Positions 16,894 through 25,879 are shown, numbered from the stretch's first letter. The stretch is DNA of 64,000 nucleotides from JBCDCY01 sp039180875 (GCA_039180875.1 JBCDCY010000003.1:62001-126000); one strand, 5' to 3'. The notes: generated by a model not told the origin, from the letters alone. A program made the numbers and translations.

Positions 16894-17895
16894 ATGGAAT
16901 TCGCAATCACCTTCAAGGGCTTCGTGGAGCCCGACCGCGCGCGTTATCTGGTCCGCCAGGCCGAGCTTGCCGGCTTTCGCTACTGCTGGTTCTACGACAG
17001 CCACATCCTGTGGCGTGAGAGCTTCATGGCCATGGCAATGTGCATGGAGCACACCAAGACCATGCGCTTCGGCCCCTGTGTGACCAACCCCAACACCCGC
17101 GACTGGTCGCTCGCCGCCTCGATGTTCGCCTCGCTCGCCAAGCAATCGGGGGGCCGCTTCGACATCGGCGTCGGCCGGGGCGACAGCGCGGTCCGGGTGA
17201 TGGGCATGAAGCCCGCGCCGCTCGCCCGGTTGGAGGAATTCACCCACAAGGTGAAGGCCATGGTCCGGGGCGACGAAGCGCAGTACGGCGAATGCCCGGC
17301 CCCAGTGCAGTTCCCCTGGGCCGAGGGCTACGAGCTGCCGGTCTGGGTCGCGGCCTACGGGCCGAAGGCGCTGAGCTCGGCCGGCCGGGTGGGCGACGGC
17401 CTGATCCTGCAGATCGCCGAGCCGACGATCTGCAAGTGGCTGGCCGACCAGGCCAAGGCGGCGGGTGAGGCCGAGGGGCGCGACATGTCCGGCTACAAGG
17501 TGATGGCCGCGGCCCCGGCCTTCACCGGTCCGCTCGACGACGCGATCGAGAAGGTGAAGTGGTTCCCCGCCATGGTCGGCAATCACGTCGCCGACATCGT
17601 CGAGAAGTACGGCACCGACAACAAGGACATCCCCTCGAGCCTCACCTCCTACATCGAGAACCGGCGCGGCTACGACTACTCAAAGCACGGGCAAAGCGAC
17701 AATCCCTACCTCGACTTCATCACCGACGACGTGGTGCAGAGCTTCTGCGTGCTCGGCACGCCGGAGGAGCACATCGCCAAGCTGCACGAGCTCGCCGCCG
17801 CCGGGGTGACGCAGTTCAACATCTATCTCGACAGCGGGGATGAGGAGAAGATCATCGCCGACTATGCCGAGAAGATCATTCCCGCCTTCGCCTAA
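16894..17895 (+). CDS. F420-dependent luciferase-like oxidoreductase (CPS_4043-like family)
   Basis: A 333-residue TIM-barrel protein of the luciferase-like monooxygenase superfamily, related to methylenetetrahydromethanopterin reductase. Recognisable parts are CVTNPNTRDWSLAA, GGRFDIGVGRGDSAVRVMG, PVWVAAYGPKAL and the C-terminal VLGTPEEHIAKL. The sequence resembles the CPS_4043 family, which in proteobacteria is often the only F420-dependent LLM protein and whose reaction is unknown. It starts 18 bp after fno with GGAAAGGGAGCG upstream, so it is very probably in the cof operon. It is the best candidate for why this organism keeps F420. Confidence 0.85.
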   Translation: MEFAITFKGFVEPDRARYLVRQAELAGFRYCWFYDSHILWRESFMAMAMCMEHTKTMRFGPCVTNPNTRDWSLAASMFASLAKQSGGRFDIGVGRGDSAVRVMGMKPAPLARLEEFTHKVKAMVRGDEAQYGECPAPVQFPWAEGYELPVWVAAYGPKALSSAGRVGDGLILQIAEPTICKWLADQAKAAGEAEGRDMSGYKVMAAAPAFTGPLDDAIEKVKWFPAMVGNHVADIVEKYGTDNKDIPSSLTSYIENRRGYDYSKHGQSDNPYLDFITDDVVQSFCVLGTPEEHIAKLHELAAAGVTQFNIYLDSGDEEKIIADYAEKIIPAFA

Positions 17896-17946
17896 TCACG
17901 GCGGCGCGATTGTGCTTTCACTGCGACCACCCTATGTGCTGGCGGG

Positions 17947-18393
17947 ATGTTCGGACGTTTGCTTGACAGCCTGACCGGGGCGGCCCCGGCCCCCCTGCCG
18001 GAACCGGATGCGCGCCTGGCGCTAACGGCGTTGATGGTGCGCGTCGCCCGGGCCGATCAGGACTACCAGGCGGCCGAGGCAACGCGGATCGAGGCGCTGT
18101 TGGCCGCGCACTACGCCCTCGACAGCGCGGCGGCGGCAGCGCTCCGCGAAGAGGGTGAGGCGTTGGAGCGGGCGGCGCCCGATACGGTGCGCTTCACCCG
18201 GGCGCTCAAGGACGCGGTGCCCTACGAGGAGCGCGACTGGGTGGTCGAGGCGCTTTGGACCGTGGCCCTGGCCGACGATGCCCGCGATCACCGCGAGGAT
18301 GCCGTGCTGCGCCTGGTCACCGGACTTCTCGGCATCACCGACCGCGACAGCGGTCTCGCACGACAGCGCGCGGCCGAAGCGCTGGGCGGATAA
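17947..18393 (+). CDS. TerB-like protein
   Basis: A 148-residue, mostly helical acidic protein with the pattern of the TerB/tellurite-resistance family: LTALMVRVARADQDYQAAEA near residue 30 and ALWTVALADDARDHREDAVL near residue 100, two similar metal-binding-like halves. TerB proteins are cytoplasmic or membrane-associated and their molecular role is unsettled. It lies 51 bp after the F420 oxidoreductase and just before a small lipoprotein gene. No tellurite cluster is present, so a resistance role should not be assumed. Confidence 0.7.
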   Translation: MFGRLLDSLTGAAPAPLPEPDARLALTALMVRVARADQDYQAAEATRIEALLAAHYALDSAAAAALREEGEALERAAPDTVRFTRALKDAVPYEERDWVVEALWTVALADDARDHREDAVLRLVTGLLGITDRDSGLARQRAAEALGG

Positions 18394-18410
18394 ACGAAAG
18401 GACCTGAGGC

Positions 18411-18581
18411 ATGCGGATCATACACGGACTGTTGCTGCTCCTGGCCCTCGGGCCCGTGAGCGGCTGCGTCGCGGTCGCCGCCGGCACCGCCGGGGCGATC
18501 ATCGTCGATGAGGGCCTGGTGGAGCGCGACGGCCGCTTCGACCCGCTCGAGAACACCGAGATCGGCCGGGCCCTGTTCTAG
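18411..18581 (+). CDS. small lipoprotein, 56 residues
   Basis: A short frame starting ATG at 18411, with AAAGGAC about 10 bp upstream. The N-terminus MRIIHGLLLLLALGPVSGC is a textbook lipoprotein signal with the lipobox VSGC, predicting lipidation of Cys19. The mature part is only about 38 residues: a small Ala/Gly stretch (AVAAGTAGAIIVDEG) and a conserved-looking tail RFDPLENTEIGRALF. Function is unknown. It follows the TerB-like gene by 17 bp, so both are probably cotranscribed, and it converges on the enoyl-CoA hydratase gene. Confidence 0.7.
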   Translation: MRIIHGLLLLLALGPVSGCVAVAAGTAGAIIVDEGLVERDGRFDPLENTEIGRALF

Positions 18582-18609
18582 GCTCGGCGGCTTTCCCGAC
18601 AGCGCCGGC

Positions 18610-19368
18610 TCAGCTCGCCTTCTTCGCCATGAAGGCGGCGAAGGCTGCATGGGCCTCGGCCGAGCGCAGGCGATCGCCGAACACCTCACTCTCGACCTCG
18701 ATGGCCTGGTGTCGGGCGGCGCCGTCCGGGCGCAGCAGGTTGCGCGAGGCCCGCATGGCCTGGCGCGGTTTCGCGGCCAGCCGCCGGGCGAGATCGCGCG
18801 CCGCCTTCTCCAACCGCTCCGGCGCGACGACCCGGTTGACGAAGCCCGCACTCTCCGCCCGGGTGGCATCGAAGGCCTCGCCGAGGCAGAGCATCTCGAA
18901 GGCTCGCTGATAGCCCATGATCCGCGGCCCGAGATAGGAGGACGCGTTCTCCGGCACCAGGCCGAGATCGGTGAACGGCGTGAGGAAGAGCGAGCGGTCG
19001 CTCGCCACCACCAGATCGCATTGGAAAAGCAGCGTGGTGCCGATGCCGACGGCGAGCCCGTCGACGCCGGCCACCAGTGGCGTCTGACCGTGGGTAAGCG
19101 CCTGCAGGAAGCGCACAACGCCCCGGTCGGTCGGGCGAACGGCGCTTTCGGACTGGGCCAGGAAGTCGGCCACGTCGTTGCCCGCCGTGAACGTGCCCTC
19201 GACGCCGAGGAACAGCACCGCGCCCACCCCGTCATCCGCATCGGCCGCCGCCATCGCGTCGGCCATGGCGTGGTACATCGCGTCGGTCAGGGCGTTCTTC
19301 TTGGCTGGGCGCTGCATCCGCAGCTCCGCAACGCCGTCGGCGATCTCCACCCCGATATGCTCCGTCAT
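18610..19368 (-). CDS. enoyl-CoA hydratase/isomerase family protein
   Basis: A 252-residue crotonase-fold protein. The oxyanion-hole segments are visible (FTAGNDVADFL and GLAVGIGTTLLFQCDLVVAS). The region FTDLGLVPENASS has the Glu position typical of enoyl-CoA isomerases, while the first hydratase Glu is not evident, so isomerase chemistry is more likely than hydration. The ATG at 19366-19368 is preceded by GGGGAGGA; a longer frame from 19416 lacks such a site. It is divergent from the TRAP operon starting at 19597. The acyl-CoA substrate is unknown. Confidence 0.85.
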   Translation of the reverse strand: MTEHIGVEIADGVAELRMQRPAKKNALTDAMYHAMADAMAAADADDGVGAVLFLGVEGTFTAGNDVADFLAQSESAVRPTDRGVVRFLQALTHGQTPLVAGVDGLAVGIGTTLLFQCDLVVASDRSLFLTPFTDLGLVPENASSYLGPRIMGYQRAFEMLCLGEAFDATRAESAGFVNRVVAPERLEKAARDLARRLAAKPRQAMRASRNLLRPDGAARHQAIEVESEVFGDRLRSAEAHAAFAAFMAKKAS

Positions 19369-19450
19369 CGCGATCCTCCCCGCGGGCTCTTCGGACATCT
19401 GCCGGAAGGCTAGCATCCCCCGGGCCCTCTTGGCCCGCGGAACGTCGCGT

Positions 19451-19494
19451 CACGACCGCCCGCCCCATGACCGCCTAGCTCACGACCGCCCGCC
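19451..19494. repeat. short direct repeat
   Basis: CACGACCGCCCGCC occurs at 19451-19464 and again at 19481-19494, 30 bp apart, in the promoter gap between the divergent hydratase and TRAP genes. Significance is unclear. Confidence 0.35.
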
Positions 19495-19596
19495 TCACGA
19501 TGCTTGAACGCCGCCCGGTTCCATGCTGACCTTCGCCCCTGTGGGAGGAGTTGGGCCGAGCGCAGCGTCGCCCGGCCGAGGTGAAGGGAGAACCCC

Positions 19597-20634
19597 ATGA
19601 AATCCTATTTGAAGGCAGCGGCCGTGGGTCTGCTGGCGCTCGGCGTCACCGCGGGCACCGCCGTGGCGCAGGACGTGACCCTGCGCATGCAGCATTTCGT
19701 GTCGAACCGCGCCTCGGTGCCGGCCTACTTCATCCTGCCCTGGGCCCGGGCGGTGGAGGCCGGCTCTCGCGGCCGGATCAAGGTGGAGATCTATCCCTCC
19801 ATGCAGCTCGGCGGCAGCCCGCCCTCGCTCTACGACCAGATCCGCGACGGTGTGGTCGACGGCGGCTGGGCCATTCCGGGCTACACCCCCGGGCGCTTTC
19901 CGGCGGCGGAGGTGTTCGAGCTGCCGTTCATGGCCTCGCTGGATGGGGAAGCAACGTCCCGCGCGCTCTGGGAGTTCTACGAGCAGTACATGGCGGAGGA
20001 GCTCGGCGAGGTGAAGGTCCTCGGCATGCACGTGCATGGGCCCGGGATCATCCATGTGCGCGATCGCCGGGTCGAGCGATTGGAGGATATGGAGGGTTTG
20101 AAGCTGCGCGCCCCCACCAGGATCGCCAGCGCACTGCTTGAGGAACTCGGCGCCGCACCTGTCGGCATGCCCGTGCCGGCCTTCCCCGAGGCGCTCTCCA
20201 AGGGCGTGGTCGACGGCGGCGTCATCCCGTGGGAGATCGTGCCGCCGCTCAAGGTGCATGAGCTCGCGACCAGCCACACGGTGATCGGCGGGGACCGCGC
20301 GCTCTACAACACCGTCTTCATCTGGGGGATGAACCGCGACACCTATGACAGCCTCGATCCCGAATTGAAGACGGTGATCGACCACTTCTCCGGCATGTTC
20401 GCCTCGGCCTGGGCCGGGCGGGCGATGGACTCGGGCGACGGACCGGCCGAGGCCCTGGTGCGCGCCACCGACAACGAGATCATCGAGATCACCGATGAGG
20501 CCGAGCTCGCCCGCTGGCGCGAGGTCGGCGAGCGCATCACCGCCCAGTGGATCGAGGAGCGCACGGCCGAGGGCATGCCGGCCGCCGAGATGGTGGAGGC
20601 CGCCCGGGCGCTGGTGGCGAAGTACGACAACTGA
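19597..20634 (+). CDS. TRAP transporter substrate-binding protein (DctP family)
   Basis: A 345-residue periplasmic binding protein. A Sec signal peptide (residues 1-23, ending AVA before QDVTLRMQHF) is followed by the DctP fold: VKVLGMHVHGPG, MEGLKLRAPT and the ligand-anchoring Arg in that segment, PVPAFPEALSKGVVDGG. TRAP binding proteins usually capture carboxylates, including keto and hydroxy acids. The ATG is preceded by GGGAGA. It is followed by its two membrane subunits at 20698 and 21201. The exact ligand is not readable. Confidence 0.9.
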   Translation: MKSYLKAAAVGLLALGVTAGTAVAQDVTLRMQHFVSNRASVPAYFILPWARAVEAGSRGRIKVEIYPSMQLGGSPPSLYDQIRDGVVDGGWAIPGYTPGRFPAAEVFELPFMASLDGEATSRALWEFYEQYMAEELGEVKVLGMHVHGPGIIHVRDRRVERLEDMEGLKLRAPTRIASALLEELGAAPVGMPVPAFPEALSKGVVDGGVIPWEIVPPLKVHELATSHTVIGGDRALYNTVFIWGMNRDTYDSLDPELKTVIDHFSGMFASAWAGRAMDSGDGPAEALVRATDNEIIEITDEAELARWREVGERITAQWIEERTAEGMPAAEMVEAARALVAKYDN

Positions 20635-20697
20635 CGCGGGTTCGGGCGCGGCGCCGTCCGCGCCCAGCCGCACGCGACACCTGGGGGGATGCAGCCC

Positions 20698-21204
20698 ATG
20701 CCGGTGCTCGATCGGATCGGACGGATCCTGGCGGCCGTCGCCTGGCTGCTGGCCATCCTCGGCGGCGTGGTGCTGACGGCGATGGCGCTGCTCACCGTCA
20801 CCTCCGTCATCCGCCGGGAACTGGGCTTCGGCGCCATCCTGGGCGATGTGGAGCTGGTGGAGCTGGGCGCCGCCACCGCCGTTTTCTGCTTCCTTCCCTG
20901 GTGCCAGCTACAGCGGGGCCATGTGACGGTGGATATCCTGGTGCAACGCTTTCCTGAGCGGCTGCACCTCCTGCTCACCTCGATCGGGCACCTGACGCTT
21001 GCGACGGTGGGCGCGGTCATCACCTATCGCGTCTGGCTCGGCCTCGGGGAAAAGCTGCGCTACGGTGACCAGACCTTCATCCTCGGCGCGCCGATCTGGC
21101 CCGGCTATGTGGCGGGGGTAGTCGGTGGCCTCCTCTTCACCCTGATCGCGCTCCAGAGCGCCTTGACGCCGCGGCAACAGCCGAGCCCGGGGGCCGCCGA
21201 ATGA
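20698..21204 (+). CDS. TRAP transporter small permease (DctQ family)
   Basis: A 168-residue integral membrane protein with four predicted hydrophobic segments (around residues 8-35, 45-70, 90-115 and 130-155), matching DctQ. The segment GDVELVELGAATAVFCFLPW followed by HVTVDIL is family-typical. The ATG at 20698 has GGGGGG 9 bp upstream; an ATG at 20689 is in frame but too close to that site. Its stop overlaps the DctM start by ATGA. Confidence 0.88.
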   Translation: MPVLDRIGRILAAVAWLLAILGGVVLTAMALLTVTSVIRRELGFGAILGDVELVELGAATAVFCFLPWCQLQRGHVTVDILVQRFPERLHLLLTSIGHLTLATVGAVITYRVWLGLGEKLRYGDQTFILGAPIWPGYVAGVVGGLLFTLIALQSALTPRQQPSPGAAE

Positions 21205-22523
21205 GCGGGCTAGAGCTGACGATCGCCGCCTTCATCCTGATGTTGGTGGCGATCTTCCTGCGCGTGCCCATCGCTGTGGCCATGGGCGTCACGGGCTTTG
21301 TCGGCAGCTGGATCGTGCGCGGGCAGCCGACGGCGGTGCTGTCGCAACTGAAGACCCTGCCCTACGACACGTTCTCGAGCTACTCGCTCTCCATCGTGCC
21401 GCTCTTCCTGCTGATGGGGCAGTTCGCGACGAAATCGGGGATGAGCCAGGCGTTGTTCCGGGCGGCGGCGGACTGGTTGGGCCATCGGAAGGGCGGCGTG
21501 GCCCTCGCCGCGGTCGGGGCCTGCGCGGGCTTCGGCGCGGTCTGCGGCTCCTCGCTGGCCACAGCCTCCACCATGGGGCAGGTGGCGTTGCCGGAGATGC
21601 GGCGCTACGGCTATTCCAACGCGCTCGCCACCGGCGCCCTGGCGGCGGGCGGCACGCTGGGTATCCTGATCCCGCCGTCGATCATCCTGATCATCTACGC
21701 CATCCTGACCGAGCAGAACGTCATCAAGATGTTCGCCGCGGCGATGATCCCGGGCCTGCTGGCGATGCTCGGCTACATGCTCGTCGTGGCGCTCTATGCC
21801 CGGATCCGGCCCGACGCAGCGGTGACGGCGCCGCGGGTGCCGTATGGCGAGCGCTTCCTCTCCCTCGCCGGCACCTGGCCGGTGCTCGCCATCTTTCTGG
21901 TGGTGATCGGCGGGATCTACCTCGGCAAGTTCACCCCGACCGAGGGCGCCGCCGTGGGTGCCGTCGCGACGGGCCTTTACGGCATCTGGACCGGCGGCCT
22001 GAACCTGACCACCTTCGTCGACTGCGTGCTCTCGGCCGGGCAGACGACGGCGATGATCTTTCTTATCATCTTGGGCGCCACCGTCTTCAACAGCTTCCTC
22101 GGCACCACGCGGACGCCCCAGGCCCTGGCAGATTGGGTGGCGGGCACCGGCTTTGCGCCGATGACGATCCTGACGATCATGCTGCTCACCTACCTCGTCT
22201 TCGGCTGCGTGATGGACAGCCTGTCGATGATCCTGCTGACCATCCCGATCTTCTTTCCGATCATCGAGGTGCTGGATTTCGGCATGACGCCGGAGGAGAC
22301 GGCGATCTGGTTCGGCATCCTCGCCCTGATCGTCGTCGAGGTCGGGCTGATCACGCCGCCGGTGGGCATGAACCTGTTCATCATCCACTCCATGGCCCGG
22401 GACGTGCCGATCACGGCCACCTACCGCGGGGTGGCGCCGTTCGTGGCGAGCGATCTCATCCGGGTGGTGCTGCTGGTGTCGTTCCCGGCGATCTCGCTGG
22501 CGTTGGTGCGGTGGTTGTTTTGA
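21201..22523 (+). CDS. TRAP transporter large permease (DctM family)
   Basis: A 440-residue polytopic membrane protein with the full DctM pattern: FLLMGQFATKSGMS, CGSSLATASTMGQVALPEM, LAAGGTLGILIPPSIILIIY, and the C-terminal GLITPPVGMNLFII. It forms the ion-coupled translocation channel with the DctQ subunit. It completes the three-gene operon beginning at 19597. Confidence 0.92.
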   Translation: MSGLELTIAAFILMLVAIFLRVPIAVAMGVTGFVGSWIVRGQPTAVLSQLKTLPYDTFSSYSLSIVPLFLLMGQFATKSGMSQALFRAAADWLGHRKGGVALAAVGACAGFGAVCGSSLATASTMGQVALPEMRRYGYSNALATGALAAGGTLGILIPPSIILIIYAILTEQNVIKMFAAAMIPGLLAMLGYMLVVALYARIRPDAAVTAPRVPYGERFLSLAGTWPVLAIFLVVIGGIYLGKFTPTEGAAVGAVATGLYGIWTGGLNLTTFVDCVLSAGQTTAMIFLIILGATVFNSFLGTTRTPQALADWVAGTGFAPMTILTIMLLTYLVFGCVMDSLSMILLTIPIFFPIIEVLDFGMTPEETAIWFGILALIVVEVGLITPPVGMNLFIIHSMARDVPITATYRGVAPFVASDLIRVVLLVSFPAISLALVRWLF

Positions 22524-22625
22524 CACGGTGGCGCTGGCGCGCCGAGGCATGCTCCCCGCCCGCGCGCTGCGCGGTCGGGGCCGGGAAGGTTTGCTGAGAG
22601 GCGCTTGAGAAGGTGAGCGGGTCAA

Positions 22626-22650
22626 GAAAACGCTCCAGTGGAGCGTTTTC
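22626..22650. terminator. bidirectional hairpin terminator
   Basis: GAAAACGCTCC-AGT-GGAGCGTTTTC is a perfect 11-bp stem with a 3-nt loop, with A and T runs on both flanks that allow termination in both directions. It lies in the 242-bp gap between the convergent TRAP permease and beta-hydroxyacid dehydrogenase genes. The rest of the gap holds GC-rich sequence with GGCGCTGGCGCGCCG present twice and no gene that I can support. Confidence 0.75.
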
Positions 22651-22765
22651 CCCGCGAACGTGCATCTCAAGACGCCGCTTCCAGGGTGGACGGCCGGGAG
22701 CCGCGTCAAGGGCAGGCGGCGCTGGCGCGCCGTCGCTTTGCGACCCTTGACCCGGCCCCCGACCG

Positions 22766-23614
22766 TCAGTTGTTGGACTTGGCTTCGAGGAGTTTGACGA
22801 GGGCGAAGAAGTCTTCTTGGCCACCGCCATTGGCGGCGTGTTCGCGGAGCAGGCTTTCGGTTTCAGCTGCCAGGGGCGTGGGGCAGCGAAGGGTCTCGGC
22901 GGCGCTGCGGAAGAGGCTCATGTCCTTGATCATCAATTCCGTCGTGAAGGCGGGGCTGAAGTCGCGCTCGGCCAGGGGGCCGGCCTTGTACTTCACCAAG
23001 GGTGAGGCGACGGCGGAGTTGGCAATCACCTCGAGCATGCGCTGCCAGTCGAGGCCGGCCTTGCTGCCCATCGCCAGACTCTCCGCCATCAGCGCCGCCG
23101 TCGAGCCCACAAGGTTGTTGATGACGAGCTTCAGATAGCGCGCTTCCTCCGCCTCCCCGACATGGTAGCGCTGGGCCGAGAAGAGCTCGAAGATCGGTGC
23201 GAGCCTCTGATAGGCGGCCTCGGGGCCCGAGGCGATGACGGTCAGGATCCCCTGCTCGGCATGGGCGACGGAGCCGGAGACGGGGGCGCGGACATAGTCG
23301 CCGATCGCGGCCACCCGGGACGACGCCTCGGGCGAGACCGTGGACATGTCGCAGAAGACGCCGTCGCCGATTGCCGGCAGGACCTCCGCCCCCACCGCCT
23401 CCAGCGCCTTGTCGGACGGCAGGGTTGAGAAGACCAGGTCCGCCGCCCCCGCCGCCTCCGCCGCGGAGCCCGCCAGATCGGCCTCGCCTTCGAACGGCGC
23501 CAAAAGCTCCGCGCGGAGGTCGAAGAGCATCGGGCGATGGCCCGCCGCGATCAGGCGGCGCACGATGGGCGTGGCGAGGTTGCCGATGCCGATCCAGGCG
23601 ATCCGCTCGCTCAT
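22766..23614 (-). CDS. beta-hydroxyacid dehydrogenase family oxidoreductase
   Basis: A 282-residue protein of the 3-hydroxyisobutyrate dehydrogenase family. The dinucleotide loop is WIGIGNLATPIVRRL, the substrate motif is APVSGSVAHAEQGIL, and the catalytic Lys lies in YLKLVINN. These enzymes oxidise or reduce small beta-hydroxyacids such as 3-hydroxyisobutyrate or tartronate semialdehyde; imine reductases share the fold. The start at 23614 overlaps the stop of the preceding YciI gene by 4 bp. It is the last gene of the minus-strand TRAP operon, so its substrate is probably imported or produced by that pathway. Confidence 0.85.
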   Translation of the reverse strand: MSERIAWIGIGNLATPIVRRLIAAGHRPMLFDLRAELLAPFEGEADLAGSAAEAAGAADLVFSTLPSDKALEAVGAEVLPAIGDGVFCDMSTVSPEASSRVAAIGDYVRAPVSGSVAHAEQGILTVIASGPEAAYQRLAPIFELFSAQRYHVGEAEEARYLKLVINNLVGSTAALMAESLAMGSKAGLDWQRMLEVIANSAVASPLVKYKAGPLAERDFSPAFTTELMIKDMSLFRSAAETLRCPTPLAAETESLLREHAANGGGQEDFFALVKLLEAKSNN

Positions 23615-23913
23615 GACGCCGGGCTCAGGTTGTCGACGCGCTTCAGGAAGACCTCGATCGTCACGCTCTCCCACAGGTCGATGGCCTTCAGCGGGTCGTC
23701 GGCCTGCCAGGCCTCGACCGCCGCCCGGCTCTCCGCCTCCACCATGAAGAAGGAGCCGACCATGCTCTCATCCCCCTCCGCCAGCAGCGGGCCGGACAGC
23801 AGCGTCTCCACCGGGTGCTGATGCTCCGCGAGATAGGCGCGGTGGGCGTCGATATTGGCCAGCCGCAGGTCCAGCGCCCCCGGCCGGTCCTTGGCCAGAA
23901 CGACAAAGATCAT
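23611..23913 (-). CDS. YciI family protein
   Basis: A 100-residue YciI-like alpha/beta protein (VVLAKDRPGALDLRLANIDA, TLLSGPLLAEGDESMVGSFF). The ribosome site GGAGA precedes the ATG. Members include the aromatic-pathway enzyme TftG and many of unknown function. It lies 10 bp after the TRAP permease and overlaps the hydroxyacid dehydrogenase, and a second, unlike YciI protein is encoded at 27882 in the divergent operon. Confidence 0.8.
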   Translation of the reverse strand: MIFVVLAKDRPGALDLRLANIDAHRAYLAEHQHPVETLLSGPLLAEGDESMVGSFFMVEAESRAAVEAWQADDPLKAIDLWESVTIEVFLKRVDNLSPAS

Positions 23914-23923
23914 GGATGTCTCC

Positions 23924-25879
23924 TCACGCGAACCAGACGATGCTGAGCCAAGGGATGAAGATGATCAGGAGCGTGACGATCAACATCGCCACGACGAAAG
24001 GCAGAACGCCGATGAAGACCTCGGTCAACGACACCTCGATGTCCTCGAGCGCCGCCTTCACCACGTAGACGGTGATGCCGAAGGGTGGTGTAAGGAGCCC
24101 GATCTCCACCGCGATCACCGTGACGACGCCGAACCAGATCAGGATATCGGGTCCGATGATGTCGCCGCCCAGCGCCTCGACCACGCCGATGGTGAGGGGG
24201 ACGACGATCAGGATGATGGAGGTCGAGTCGAGGAACATCCCCATCAGGATCACCACGACGAGGTAGGCCATCATGAAGGCCCAAAAGCCGAAGCCCATGC
24301 CGGTGATCAGGTCCACCATCTCCCGCGGGATGGTCGACATCGCCAGCATCTTGGTGAAGGCGGAAGCGCCGATGATCAGGATCAGGATGGTGACGGAGAT
24401 CTGCGCGGTTTCTTTGAGCACCCGCCAGAGGCTCGCCCAGCTCAATCGGCGCAGTGCGATGGCGACGACCAGGGCGGCGAAGGCCCCAACCGCCCCTGCC
24501 TGGGTGGGGGTGAACTGGCCGGTGTAGATGCCGCCGAGGACCACCAGCACCAGGACGGCGATCGGCAGCAGCTTGAGGATGGAGGAGCCGACCGTCTCCG
24601 GCTCCAACTCCGTCGCCGTGGTGGTTTCGCCGACAAAATCGGGCTTCAGCCGGGCGAGCGCCAGGATGGTGATGCCGAAGACGACGGCGAGCAGGATGCC
24701 CGGCAGAACGGCGGCGAGGAAGAGCTGACCGACCGAGGTCTCCGACACGAAGCCATAGATGATGAGGAGGAGCGACGGCGGGATCAGCATGCCGAGGACG
24801 GAGGAGCCCGCCACCGTCCCGGCGGCGAAGCGGGCGGAATAGCCGTTCTCCGTCATCTGCGGCACCGCAACCCGGCTGAAGACCGCGGCCGACGCGATGG
24901 AGATACCGGTGACCGCGGCAAAGACCGCGTTCGCCGCGACCGTCGCGATGCCGAGCCCGCCGCGGAGCTTGCGCAGCATCCAGGCTGCGACCTTGTAGGC
25001 GTCCTTGCCGATATCGGCGACGTCGACCAGCATACCCATCAGCACGAATAGCGGCACCACGCCGAAGGCGAAGCTGTTGATCGTGCCCGTCGCCGCCGTG
25101 CGCAAGGCCCGGACCGCCACCAATGGATTGTCCCGGATCATCCAGATGCCGAGGAACGCCAGCATCAGCAGCACGACGGAGATATGGGCGCCGAGGAAAA
25201 TCAGGGCGAGCAGCGCCACGATGATCAATGCGCCCACTGTCACCCGGTCGACGTCGAGGATCGCCAAGGCCGCGAGCCCTGCGATCACCGCGCCGAGCAG
25301 CAGCACGATCCAGAGCCCCCGCGCCCGCTCGCCCGAGGCAAAGGCGCTGAGATTGCCGAGGGCGAGCAACAGAAATTCGAGCGCGATGGCAGCTGCACCG
25401 ACGGCCACCATCAGCTTCACCGGCCACATCGGCGCGGTGAAGATGCCCTGGGTGCCGAAATACTCACCCTCCGCATAGGCCTCCAGGAAGTCACCCCAGA
25501 CGGTCCAGGCGATCAGCGAAAAGACAACGATGCCAGCGAGATGGAAGATGAGGTTAAGAGCGGCGGCAGCGATCGGCCGCTCCCGCTCGATCCAGCCGAT
25601 CAGGAAGTCGGCCCGGGTCAGACGCCGGGTCTGCAACGCATGGGCCAGTTGGAAGAACACCACCGCGACGATCGACTGGGCGGTGATCTCGTTCACGCCG
25701 TAGATCGGGCGGTTGAAGAGCTTCAATCCAGCCACGTCCAGGACGATGGCGAACATCAGCACGAAGATCCAGACGGTGGCGAGCGCCGCCATGGCGCCCG
25801 TCACCTTGCCGAAGACGGTGCAGAGCCGGGCGTGCCAAAGCGGCGTGCTCGGGGCTGCGGGGGAGAGGGTGCCGCTCAT
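23924..25879 (-). CDS. TRAP transporter fused permease (DctQ-DctM)
   Basis: A 651-residue membrane protein. The N-terminal 180 residues form a DctQ-like small subunit with four hydrophobic segments (VFFQLAHALQTRRLTRADFL). After a linker and extra membrane segments, the remainder is a complete DctM subunit (PLFVLMGMLVDVADIGKD, VAGSSVLGMLIPPSLLLIIY, GLLTPPFGITVYVVKAAL). Such fusions are common in TRAP systems. It is the channel partner of the binding protein encoded upstream at 26959-25913, with a 33-bp gap. Confidence 0.9.
   Translation of the reverse strand: MSGTLSPAAPSTPLWHARLCTVFGKVTGAMAALATVWIFVLMFAIVLDVAGLKLFNRPIYGVNEITAQSIVAVVFFQLAHALQTRRLTRADFLIGWIERERPIAAAALNLIFHLAGIVVFSLIAWTVWGDFLEAYAEGEYFGTQGIFTAPMWPVKLMVAVGAAAIALEFLLLALGNLSAFASGERARGLWIVLLLGAVIAGLAALAILDVDRVTVGALIIVALLALIFLGAHISVVLLMLAFLGIWMIRDNPLVAVRALRTAATGTINSFAFGVVPLFVLMGMLVDVADIGKDAYKVAAWMLRKLRGGLGIATVAANAVFAAVTGISIASAAVFSRVAVPQMTENGYSARFAAGTVAGSSVLGMLIPPSLLLIIYGFVSETSVGQLFLAAVLPGILLAVVFGITILALARLKPDFVGETTTATELEPETVGSSILKLLPIAVLVLVVLGGIYTGQFTPTQAGAVGAFAALVVAIALRRLSWASLWRVLKETAQISVTILILIIGASAFTKMLAMSTIPREMVDLITGMGFGFWAFMMAYLVVVILMGMFLDSTSIILIVVPLTIGVVEALGGDIIGPDILIWFGVVTVIAVEIGLLTPPFGITVYVVKAALEDIEVSLTEVFIGVLPFVVAMLIVTLLIIFIPWLSIVWFA

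Noticed and set aside
17947..18393. Tellurite resistance determinant
   Set aside because: Only a TerB-like domain is present; no terA, terC, terD or terZ neighbours.
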